64,000 nt of DNA from Capitella teleta. Lineage: Eukaryota; Annelida; Polychaeta; Capitellidae. The DNA lies in the NCBI GenBank assembly GCA_000328365.1, contig KB295623.1, positions 719,541 to 783,540 on the forward strand, in the 5' to 3' direction. The notes below the pieces were generated by a model. That model was not told the DNA's origin and made no database searches. It was given only the letters and a program-made list of their open reading frames with translations. Shown piece after piece: positions 23,718-49,171 of this stretch. Within the stretch, counting starts at the first letter, position 1; each line of letters opens with the position of its first letter. The position numbers and the translations under genes were made by a program.

Positions 23718-26700
23718 TTAGACCAAATCTCCGTAGCAATCTTCCCCAAAACATGGTTCAAAGGGGAATGTATCTGGAATAATCTGAGTCTCTGTCGTTA
23801 CCTCAAATGTCATTTCACTGTTGGGTCCCTCAAAAATGCCCTGAAATAAACTCATAGATCAAAGAAGCTTGTTAGGTGTCTCTTACGTTCACCAGCATTG
23901 CCCGATATGGCGAGGCCGTGGATTCAGGCACTGTCAGTCTCCAGGTGTTTTCATTCTGTGATCACATATGTTTTTTAAAGATGAGCACAGAGAAGATGAG
24001 GGGTTGGAGGAGGAAGAGGAAAAGGAAAGAGTACAACAGAAATGAGTATCACCAATTGATCAAAAGTTCCATTGCTTCCATTGTGCCAGCGACGCCATAA
24101 GACTCCAGATAGACCTTCAGCTGTCGTCAGCCGGAAATCACGTCTGAGATAGAGTTACACGTATGATTGAATATTAATTATAGAATGATTATTTAATTAT
24201 ACAACACAAAACAAAGAACAAAAAGAGCCTCTTAAAACATGTTTGAGTGCACAACATGAATGACGGTTATCGAGAGGGCGATAGAGCCAAACGATTTATA
24301 GGTATTTTCATACCTTAGAGGCATGAGAGAGATATTTGTTTACCAGCAAGGGGCAATGTGTCAAGGCCATCACATCTGGGAACTAATGGTACATTCTCGT
24401 CACGAATTTGGAGAGTGGCAGAGTCTTATTGAGGCAATTTTTTTATGATTCTACCAATCATAATGTACCCAAACTATGCCAATATGTCACATTAACCATG
24501 CTCAGAGAACTTCTATATCCATTAGCAGTCAATTGCTGGCTTTTACAAATAGCTTACAATAATGCTGAGAAATGATCTATTTGACCATAAAGTGAGTGCC
24601 ACACAGACAAATTATATATTTCACCATTATGAACTACACTGCAACTGGAAAATCAAAGTTTATTATTAGTGAAGGGTTCCCTCACCTAACTGGGTCGGGT
24701 GTGTCGGCCCAGAACGCCTCAGCGTCGAGCAAGGCTGGAGAATCAGGCTTAACCTCCATTGTGATTTCACCAATTGCTTCAGCTTCAATCTGTAATATGA
24801 TACACACATAAACACATACAAAACAAGCATTATCGCCCAGTGCTCACCCAGTACCGAGTCCACGAGAGCTTAGGTAGCCTATCCAAACCATCTTCCTGTT
24901 ACATCATTGGTTAAGTACTTTTTTCAACACAGATGTAGTCTCACCTCTTGCATTGTAATGAAGAATGAGAGCAGTGTATTGACCAAGCGACTGTAGACTC
25001 CAATCATGCCGTGATTAGTGTTTTCCATCAACCTGTGAACATCAAGGTTGTGTTCACAATATACATTAAATGCACCTGAGTTCATACATCATGAATTTAG
25101 GCTCAGGTAAATCACTGAAAAACATATGCGAGTCATCCAGAAGAAAGAATTCATCTCCCGTCGCGCACATAACAACTTTGGGCATGGTCAATCTCTCCTT
25201 ATATGCTAAAATCAAGAAATAATTGTACCAATGTGATACAAAGGGATATGAAGGAATACTCGAATACGTACACAACGGGTCTATTTGCTGGGCCATCTCA
25301 GCTGTGTTGGGATCATCAAGGTGAGAGGTTATATTGACGTCATAGTAATCTGCAAACACATACGTCCATCCTCCTAATGATTCGTAATGCTTGTGCAGGT
25401 TCTAGAGACGGTTATTAATATCACGTAACACACAAAGCTACCAACACAAACAGGTATCATATTCAACACGGTAAGCACCACTGGAGCGGCCACCTGAACC
25501 CTTTTGTCCACACAGGCGAGAAGCCACGTGATCCACCCTCTCTGTGATGAATCAAACATGTCATCACTATAGCAACGGTTGCTTTGGTAACGCTTGCCTT
25601 CGATCCTCCTGCTACGGTGTATTTCTGGATATTAGCCTCAGGATCAAGTTCCGCCACCACGGCAGTGTGGACATCCAAAGCCTTTACCGCACTCTGCAAA
25701 TGAAACAATTCTTCTGATCTTACCATGCGTAGCGTGATCTGACCATTGAACAGCTGTGGTCAGCGCAAACTGACCACAGCCCGGCTCTACCTACTTAAGA
25801 CACACCTCTCAGATTTCTATCATGTTCATGAATGGATCTAATTGCTCAGAAATAATAAACGAGTATCCATGGTTCCCTCTCACACTTGCATGACAACACA
25901 AAGGATATCAATTTAAGGTATAAATAAAGAAAACCCCTTCCTCTTTTTTTCCCCACCTTTGTCATTGGGAATTGTAGGGCAATTTCTGGATCAGATGGAT
26001 CATCAATCATCTTTTTCCACGTCCAAGCAATATTTGCATCCTCCGTCCTGTTCCTTCCAGATGGATCGTCCTTTTGTAGAGTTGTTTAGAATTAGAAGGA
26101 GCAACCATAAGATACTCACTGGGTACCGAATTGGCTGATTTGGAATCATGCGAAGCAGCGAAGTCGAAGCACCTGTTCGATTGGCTGCAGCACACATTAT
26201 CGCCACAAAATCATTGCTTGGTCCAGGAGGTCTGGAAACGTGATTTAAGCACAATGGTCACATTGACTTATCGGCAGTTAGGCGATGGCTAGTATTACCC
26301 ACAAGATAATCTTACATGACTTCAATGATTAGCTCGTACAGTGGAAAGGATTACCTGTATAATCCTCTTTCACAATATCAAAGGATTCCGAGGGCTTCAT
26401 ACTCTCAGACATATTCACATAATAATGAATGCGATTATTGACAAGCTCACAGCTGGGATATATGCATGCTCTCACAATGACACATAATGGAATTAATGGC
26501 ACATAATGTAAGTCAATTCCCAAAATTATGACTTTGTATTTCATGACATTATCTGGAGTAATCATTCCAATTGTCTAAGGTCGATCAAGAGATGTGATTA
26601 CGCTACCCAAGCTGAACTCCTTGCATTTCCCAAAGGGAAAAAATGTTAAGTTAATTATAATTATATCTACCTGCATCGGTGATTAAATAACAGATAGCTA

Positions 26701-29020
26701 TACATAATTATAGGTATATGTTCAGGTGTAACTAACCTCTACACTTATGCCAAGGTAAACTGATGTCTGCTAGTGTATATTAAGAGACGCACCCTCCCTA
26801 ATCAGTCATAAAATCATGGAGGCTCTTGAATGAAACATGGGTAAAGTCGAACAGCTTTATAAAAGTACATAAATAAACAGTATTTATTTTATAACTTTGT
26901 GAGTTTTCTATACATTGAACAGTGTCTTGAGTCCGATGGGGGTAAATGCTCGCATAATTACGTCATTATAAGCAAGGAAGAAGGGTATATGTATGTTATA
27001 TTAGATATAGTTCTCTCACAGCGCTGATACTCAAATGCAAGACGGAAGTGATGTGAGGCATGAAGCATGATGGGGTTTTACGGCTCCACCCGACCCATTC
27101 GGGTGATACGGACGCCAGAACAGAAGCCCAGGACCGGGATTTCCCTACTCTTCACCGAGTCACCGAAGAATTATAATAATGACGAGTTACAAAGCGGGTG
27201 TAGAATACAGGTCACTTTAATGTACCCTGGCGGTTAACCATCTATTGGTCTCACGTCTCTTGTTTCTTATCTAAACTATTGGCACCGAATAGCTCAGTCG
27301 GTTTGACCGGCTGACTGCAATTCTATGCCGACCGTGGGGGTGGAGGTCCCGGGTTCGAGATCCGATCAGGCCACGGGCGTTATGCTTGTGAGTTAAAATT
27401 GTAATCCGTTATAATTGTAATTCTTCGGTGACTCTGCAGTGCTGCCCAACTGCGTAACAAGACCGGGCGGTATGTTCTACTGTCTATGGTGGTATGCAGG
27501 ATAAAGAACCCTTGGGATTTATGGATATGAGTAGGGCGAAAACCCGGTCCCGGGCCTTCTGGCGCCCGTATCATCCGAATGGTTTAGGTGGAGCATCATG
27601 CTCATCTAAAATTAGCTGTCTCTGAATCTGGTTGCGTGTGTGACATTTACATGAGACCTTGTTTCCTTGTAGCAACCCGGCATCTGACGTCAGCCTTGAA
27701 CATGGCCATATTGGAAGCACCAAATCTTGACATTTCGTCTTTCAATGTCAGCACAAATTGCACTTGCGCCAAAAGATTTTTATCGTGACCATATTTTGGT
27801 TGCCTTGCTGACAAATATGGTTGCACAAAATGATACTTAGAACACAGCTAAATTTATCACTAACCAAATGAGAATTTTCATATGAGAACTTGAAATTTCA
27901 GCGTAATACATTTGTCCGCTGATGTTGCTATGAGATAAAATCTGCCACACGGAACAGGCATAAGAATCAATTTGGCACTGAGTTTAGACAGAATATAACA
28001 GAAGAGAAACGAATTTGTTACAAATCATTAAAATCTCATATTATATAATGACTCATGTCAAGTTCAATTTCATGTTTCATGTAGATAATAAAAATCGATG
28101 AATCACAAAAAATATATATATTTCTAGTCCTTGCCACTGGCAGTCTGGCATGTCATTTGCTTTCAAATATTGGATTGACTTGGTGCACTTACCCCCCTGT
28201 ATTACTTCCCCCTTCAATGAATGTAATTGCTGCCTCAGTGTAGGTCAGACCTTCCAGAGGCATGAAGATCAGCAAATAGTGGAACCATATAGGTTGAGAG
28301 CTCACAGATTCTGGGTAAAGATAAGCAAAATAACATTGAGAGGTAATAATGTGTATATAATTATATATAGTAAAGATATATTGTGATTTAATTATCGTTA
28401 TATTGATAAGAATGTATACATACGCATTAATGTAAAATTCATAAGAAAAAAAAAAAAAAAAAAGAGAAGACAATAATACATAATATACACTAACCGTCTT
28501 TCCAGATTTGTGAAGTGAAATTCACTACATGCGCAATGCATCCGATGTCACTCATGTCATATTCATCAATTATTTCCCAGGCGGGATAGCCTGGATCCTC
28601 TCTTGCTACATATTCATCCAGGGGAGTCACAACATCCTGTAGGTATGCAACCGAAATTCAATTAATTAATTATTTATTTTTTATTATTTGTTTTGGGGGG
28701 TTCCTAATGGGAGAATTCCTACCAGCATGACCCTTTAGTTCTCAGGTGTGAAATCCGCATGGATGGGGTTATAAAGGGCTTGGCTCTATATACGCCTACT
28801 GGTTGGAGATTCATAGCCAGCCACCAACCATGTGTCTTTGGGTAAGAAACCTAACCCCTGCTTACCCCACTCGGACCACATACTTATTAAGTTGCTTCAC
28901 GAATTCAAGGTTGAATATTTCCCCTCATTCAAGGAATACATAAAGACTCACCCAATCCCAGCAAACTGTGCCTTGTATAAGGACTGCAATTAGCAATCCA
29001 GTTACACTTAGGCTGACCAT
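23718..29020 (-). CDS. AprA-like / PhoPQ-activated-pathogenicity-related secreted protein (complete, 14 exons)
   Basis: This is a secreted alpha/beta-hydrolase-like protein of the PhoPQ_related family, which includes the Dictyostelium proliferation repressor AprA. Exons (minus): 29020-28952, 28636-28495, 28310-28193, 26231-26120, 26070-25957, 25693-25598, 25541-25452, 25401-25272, 25205-25076, 25032-24945, 24789-24686, 24143-24053, 23955-23887 and 23840-23718. They give 1476 nt, 491 aa, in continuous phase. Exon 1 is a signal peptide (MVSLSVTGLLIAVLIQGTVC). Family blocks are TPLDEYV, ITFIEGGSNTG, MIPNQPIRYP, EDANIAWTWK, GGSKRGWITWLLACVDKRV (GxSxxG-type nucleophile elbow), VLNMIP, CATGDEFFLLDD, NTNHGM and the C-terminal FEPCFGEDCYGDLV. 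Intron 6 (56 nt) is GC-AG. An AATAAA signal starts two bases after the stop codon. The 2-kb intron 3 holds a SINE pair. Whether it is an enzyme or a signal is unknown. Confidence 0.92.
27064..27200 (-). repeat. 3' part of a tRNA-SINE, inverted to its neighbour
   Basis: This stretch matches the reverse complement of the 3' end of the SINE at 27281-27601 (shared CCATTCGG, GATACGG and GCCAGAA blocks, GGACCGGG, and GAGTCACCGAAGAATTA). It is shorter inside and lacks the promoter head. It lies in intron 3 of the AprA-like gene. Confidence 0.7.
27281..27601 (+). repeat. tRNA-derived SINE, near full length
   Basis: A pol III promoter head is present: A-box-like TAGCTCAGTCGG (about 27290) and B box GGTTCGAGATCC (27352-27363). 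A body follows and ends near AGGTGGAGCATCATG. It is a SINE rather than a tRNA gene because the tRNA arms do not pair and the body matches a second, inverted copy about 100 bp upstream. Confidence 0.75.
28725..28885 (+). repeat. SINE-like fragment with V-domain-like tail
   Basis: The stretch GTGTCTTTGGGTAAGAAACC followed by TAACCCCTGCTTACCCCACTC resembles the conserved central domain of V-SINE type elements. It lies in intron 1 of the AprA-like gene. No promoter boxes were recognised, so it would be 5'-truncated. Confidence 0.35.
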
Positions 29021-29296
29021 CTTGAAATGTCACAGGTTCACTGTGCAATTTGAGTCATTTATATTTCGAATAATTGGATGGGAAATTAAACATTTGTTGC
29101 TGATTAGTTTTATTCTCCGAGGAGGTCAGTAAAGTGGCAAAAAATAACCGGCGTATGATGAATGAGCTCTCAAATGGAAGTGATTGACAGCAAAATATGA
29201 AGAAATAAATAGTGGAAAAGTTGGTTGAATGCTTCGAGGATCTCTACGATGAACCGTAATCACAATATTTAAATCTTAAACCAGAACCCACAGAGC

Positions 29297-29465
29297 ATTC
29301 AGGCAGAAGCTTCTCTGAAACCCCTGAATAATGGAACATCACCTGGAATAGATGGAAACCACGAACGCTTTCGAATAATCAGCAAATGTTTGACTCCAGC
29401 ACCTGATTCAGTGGCAGAGAGCGAGGTCATCATTACACTGATAAAACTTTCGATGTTATGCTGAG
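29297..29465 (+). repeat. LINE reverse-transcriptase fragment
   Basis: An open frame contains ASLKPLNNGTSPGIDG, which matches the 'LKNGKAPGIDG' block at the start of non-LTR (LINE) reverse-transcriptase domains. Nothing recognisable follows, so this is a short scrap of a dead element upstream of the AprA-like gene. Confidence 0.5.
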
Positions 29466-31105
29466 CTTCATGAAAACATGCAGGAGGTTTTCATTAAGTC
29501 GACGATAGGGATGTAATTGTATATTATATATCGTTGTATCTGATCATATTTTATTTTATTTAATAATTGATATCTTGTGAAAATAAAATATAGGAAGCAT
29601 CGAAAGGCACGAGTAGCCATGCGGAGATGCCTCCAAACCACGAGGAAAATGTAAAACAATGGAGAGACAAGCATTGATGGCCTTAACCGTGGCGTTTGAA
29701 CTGCATGAGTATTATGGCATGTGCGTCGATATTAAAAGACGATGAACAATTCTTGCGATAAGAAAGCAGTACCCAAATAATTTGAGGTTATCATTTGTGG
29801 GGTAAGTAGTGAAGAAGTAGGCAACTGGGTCACAGCTAGTACACCAGTGAACAAAGTGTATCAATAATGTAGTTCCGTGGCAGAAGAAAAAAAGGGAGTT
29901 CTCAGTTTGATTTAAAATCGATTAGATTTATCAAACATAATTATGCGAGATTCCTGTACAAATAATAGACATGGGTTCTGTATCTGACTTCTTATATCAG
30001 TCTGTGAATCTTCTAATCTATCAATCAAACAATTTTCCCAGCAAGCCTGACAAGTTATTCATTTTTTTATATCTCATAATTATTTTAATGGCTCATACTT
30101 GAAGTTTAATAACACTTGATTAGTCAGGAGTGTAGAGATATTATGCTTCGGGTTAAAGCAATAAAACAATTTCACTCAAAATCTTGATATACAATGAAGA
30201 ATTAAGAGCAGCATTATATATCGGGCATAAAATACATGGACTACTACTTGCTTGTCGTCATAATTATAGTGTACGCATTATGCAAACACTGTAATTATAA
30301 CCATACGCATATTCTGCCCATACTTTCGGCTGGAGTCCTGTATATTTAATCGTTGCTCAAGTAGCCCAGTAATACCTAACACCGCCATCTCAATTGACGC
30401 ATGTATGCATAACAGAACGAGCTCGTGTATCACACATTCCTGTTATTAATTGGAGTCGCCTCGACCTATATCTCTCTCCCACGTACAGGAATTGTCGATT
30501 TCATATTCATTTATAATTATACCCTAATTATAACCATGTGTAGATTTATTAAATTACTATTGTAAGTTCTGTATTTTTTGTTGTGCTATGTCCACATGGT
30601 AAGGGACAGCACAATGCATATTATACTGCGCTTTGATTACAGCAAGACATTCTGTTCTAATAATCAGCATGTAATCCTCTCTTGCTCGTTGATCAATGAA
30701 CGCTTTTGCCATTGGCTCAACGGTTGGGTCTTACTCGCAGTATTAATTATCTTTTATCCAGGGCCGCATGGAAAGGATTCCTTTCATTACAATCACTCAA
30801 CTTTACGATTTTTCGTTGCCTTTTGACACCACGGAAAATACTATTCATCCGAGAAAATAATTGAAGACTAGAATGAGAATGAGATGGAAAAATTACACAG
30901 GGAGTGCACAGGCGCATTGTAAGAAAAGTGAAGTTCAGACTTACTTCAGTCATTTTTTATATCCTCCATATTCTGCTCGAATTATGTAACGTGTCTTAGG
31001 GTAGAGAACACTCCATTAAAATGTTACATAATTCTTGTGATCATCATCATCATTATTTCATTGTTAAGCATTATTCCGGTGTTAAGCTCAACATGGTTTC
31101 ATTAC
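29466..31105. other. Intergenic, no gene seen
   Basis: AT-rich spacer without recognisable coding or RNA genes. Open frames are short and lack family resemblance. Confidence 0.4.
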
Positions 31106-31109
31106 ATCT

Positions 31110-31345
31110 CAACATGGGGGTGTAATGAATGCCTAGTGATTGCTGTAGTCGAGGTCTAGGTGTGATTAATAATATAATAATAATATGTTCGAGTTCTCTC
31201 GGGCTATGTTGTGCCTTTCTTTGACTAATACAGATGGGGGCGCCACTCCTTTCCATCCAGGGTAGTGATGCGGGAGTTTAGTGCCTCCAGTGGCAAACCC
31301 TTTCAAGGCAAGCATGCTAACCACTAGGCCACCACCTCTCCTCAC
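31110..31345 (-). repeat. tRNA-like SINE, minus strand
   Basis: Read on minus, an A-box-like TGGCCTAGTGGTTAGCATGC at about 31331-31312 is followed by a G/C-rich body with no relatives elsewhere in the window. A convincing B box is missing. It is probably a SINE of a different family from the one at 27.3 kb. Confidence 0.45.
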
Positions 31346-31439
31346 GCAGTGAAGTGTGAGGATATAAGTAATGCTGATGTCTTGTGTTGTTTGTTACATT
31401 GATAGTCCCACATACTAGTTATTAATTAATAGTTCTCAC

Positions 31440-33625
31440 TTAAATTGACCGCCTAATTCATTGCCGACTGAAATTCAACAAACGTTTGCAACAACCCCAA
31501 CAAAACAATGATCAAATCGTGACCCATTTGTTTGATAAATCCTCCTTCAACTCGGTGTCCCTTTGAAGATCCTCAGTGACATTTGTTTCATTACATCAGC
31601 CAATGTAAAGGAGACATTGAGGCACTTCCACCAGCTCAACCTCGCCGGAATCATAATTTGTCTAAAGAAGAAAAAACGACCACCTTAAAAGCAAAGCTGA
31701 TATTGTCATAAAACCTGCAAACAAAGAAGAAGCGTTTGTTGTTTGGAGATCTCTACATCCAAGAAGCTGAACATCAACTCACAGACTCCACATTCTATGT
31801 ACATGAACCAGACGATAAAATTGTCGGAAACAACAACCAAGTAACCAAGTAATAACAATTATTACGACAGAGATTACCAATGAAATCTTCCTGAAGAAGC
31901 CAAACTTCTGATCAATGAAGAAACAAGAACTAGCACTTTCTATATGCTACCATGGAACAAACATGGAAACTGAGAAAGACCTATAGTCAGCGCTAGCAAC
32001 TGCTCAATCGAAATATTATCTTCTTACATTGATTCAACTTCAACCGTTTTGTTAAAAAGCTTCCCACCTACACAAAATACTAAAAGGACCACCAATCTTC
32101 CTGTTTACTATGGACACCAAAAGCCTATATACAGTTATCCCATACAAGGATGGTCTCTCCAACATATCCACAACAAACGCAATATTTTGGATCTACCAAC
32201 CGATACGATAATTTGCCTGGCCGAACTAGTTCTCAGTCTGAATTCTTTTGAGTTCAATGGCAACTTCTTTCGTCAGAAGAAATGCATTGCAATGGGAATA
32301 AAAATGGGAGCCTCCTTCGCCAACATCTTCCTTAGATTCCTCGAAGAGCAGATCACCAACGCATATCACGGACTGAAGCCTGAACTTCACCTTCGCTACA
32401 TTGACGACATCTTCGGCATCAATCAAATCTCAGAAATGGAACTAAACAAACTGGATGAATTACCTTTCCACATTTCACCCATCTATCCAATTCACTCGAC
32501 AAATCTCATCAACTACAAGCAATTTCCCTGGCATCACTGTTTTTCATCAAGATCACCAACTCAAGACCAAAATATACTACAAACCCACAACCAGCCATAA
32601 TTACCTCCTCTACGACTCCTTCCATCCAACAAAATGCAAGAACTCATTCCCTTACTATCAAATACTTCGTCTAAGGAAGTTAACTACAGTGGCACAGACT
32701 TCAAAACCAACAGCGATCAAATGATATCCTTCTTTCGAAATCAAGGCTACCCTTAACAGTACAATGTAGTGCAACAAGCAATGTCTAAAATCCGAACCCA
32801 AACGCAAGATTCCGTTCACAATCGACAAAGCAACACATCTTCTAGCGATTATAAAATTCCTTTTGTAAGCACATAATTATCATCCCAATGTCAAAAATAT
32901 TTTTGAAATCTTCAAACAAAACTAAAAACTCCTGTCATTCTCAATCGCCATTTTCAGTGATTCCCCGTTCCCTTCTTTTAGACGCAATCCTGATCTCAAA
33001 AACTCATTTGTTCCAGACTCAACGTAGAAAGCACAGAGATCCCGGGTACCTACCCATGCAATAGAACCAGATGCCTCACCTGCAACTTCACCAACAGAAA
33101 CAAATCCATCGTTTGCCCGAATAAAACCCACTTCCTCCACAATTGCGACGCCTGTATTACAACCAACATAGTATACGCCATCTAATGCTTCATGTGTTCA
33201 CATGTGTACATCAGAGAAACCAAAAGAAGATTAGCTGACAGATTTGCTGAACACAGACGACACATCCTAAGTATGAAAATAAACTCTCCTCTATCCCAAC
33301 ATTCCATCAACGATGCAACAGTTTTAGTCCTCGGCCATTGCCCCTCAGACCAACATAGAAATCGCTAACAGATGCGTCTAATTCACGAACTTGAAACGCT
33401 TGACCCTAATAGCACGAACATTGATTTTTTTCTTTTAATGTTTGATCGTTCACCTTTCTTCATCAATTTATTAATTAAATCATTAAACTTGTAAACTTTG
33501 AACTTTACATCTCCTCATCTCCTCATCTCTATAGCAACCACCACTTCCTGTTTTATTATTTAAATAATTCTGTGCCTTGATAAAGATTAATAAGTCGAAA
33601 TTTTGGCATCCATCAACTAAAGTCG
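31440..33625 (+). mobile_element. Penelope-like retroelement, broken
   Basis: Parts appear in the usual order: an N-terminal RT region (LSKEEKT, DIVIKPANKE near 31640-31720), RT core blocks (AMGIKMGASFANIFLRFLEE and LRYIDDIF at about 32290-32420), later finger/thumb sequence, a cysteine-bearing linker (CRTCNFT-like near 33070), and a GIY-YIG-type endonuclease remnant (CSHVYIRETKRRLADRFAEH at about 33195-33255). It ends with an ELETLDPN-like tail. No LTRs, protease or integrase are seen, so it is a Penelope-like element and not an LTR element. It carries several breaks and is not functional. A hammerhead-like core lies at its 3' end. It looks moderately old. Confidence 0.75.
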
Positions 33626-33992
33626 TGTTTTCTTCACCATTAATTTACTTATATATACAGCGGTGTGCTAAAAATATAGCCCCTTCTCTTTTTGAGCCCC
33701 ATACAAGGTTCTCTGACTCTGCCTTAGTATTCGGGTGCTTAGTGTAATAGGGGTGGGTAATATACCAGTAAACAAGTACATACTATTTGTCGTCAACTCT
33801 TTGAGATACAAAGGATGTAGTCATTTCTATACTTTTGGAGCACTCAAACATGCCCTACTTAATTATTAATCATTGCAATTTTTCTTACTTGTTGAGTGAA
33901 TGATTAACTATTACCAGTATGTATAATTAATCACTAATCAATAATAGTGTTACCACCGAGCACGCGATACCAATTTTTCACACCTTGCAAGC

Positions 33993-34065
33993 ATTGCAAG
34001 CATCCAAAATCATGAAATTATCGGTTAATTTAACCGATAATTTCATGATTTTTGATGCTTGCAAT
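33993..34065. repeat. 73-bp near-perfect palindrome (36-bp arms, 1-nt centre)
   Basis: Arm 33993-34028 pairs with 34030-34065 with a single mismatch in 36 positions, centred on GGTTAA-T-TTAACC. The sequence just before it repeats TTGCAAGCA twice. It lies about 0.6 kb past the stop codon of the K2P channel gene, on the side of the retroelement. It could be a compact fold-back element or the fused termini of an excised transposon. Confidence 0.85.
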
Positions 34066-34623
34066 GAAAGAATTATCTTTGCTATGAAATGTTCACTAAT
34101 TATAAACCAATGCTGAATAATCTACAAAAAAAAAAGAAAAAAAGAAAACCAAACAAACAAACAACAACACAAATCGATACTTTAAAAACCTCCACACCCA
34201 AGAACAAAAGACTGATGTCATTGCTCTGAGTAATCAATGTTGTTTCCAATTTATTCAAGTGGACACTACGCTGCATATTATGCAACTGTGCATGGGAGCT
34301 TGAAAAGAGTAAGAGACATGTTTCAAAAGGTCACAGATTAACCATAAAACGCGGTAAAATTGTTACATTGTGTGGAAAACGAATAAGTTTATTATAGGTA
34401 TCCGATTAAACAAATAAAAAGTGTGGTAATTGGGGTACAGCTACAAACAATACTCCTGTGGCCATCTTAGAAAAGAATTGTGAATTGGAGTAAATATTGG
34501 CCATGGATTTTTGTAAAGTGAGATTGCCGTCAGACCAATTCTTGGTTGCGTGCGGCGTAATAGAGATGCCAACAAGAGGGCAATGTCTAATCAATCTTGA
34601 CCCGTAGTGAGAGAGAATGGCTA

Positions 34624-49171
<14,548 letters not shown>

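Noticed and set aside
26329-26565. 78-codon frame inside AprA-like intron 3 as an extra exon
   Set aside because: Exons 3 and 4 join in phase without it, and the family has no insert there.
27281-27365. tRNA gene with A and B boxes
   Set aside because: Arms do not pair into a cloverleaf, the anticodon loop is not defined, and the downstream body is repeated nearby. It is a SINE head.
31440-33625. LTR retrotransposon or retroviral fossil
   Set aside because: No LTRs, protease, integrase or capsid parts. The RT blocks with a downstream GIY-YIG-type region fit a Penelope-like element.
33993-34065. microRNA precursor
   Set aside because: The hairpin has a one-base loop and near-perfect arms, unlike Drosha/Dicer substrates. 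A fold-back repeat is more likely.
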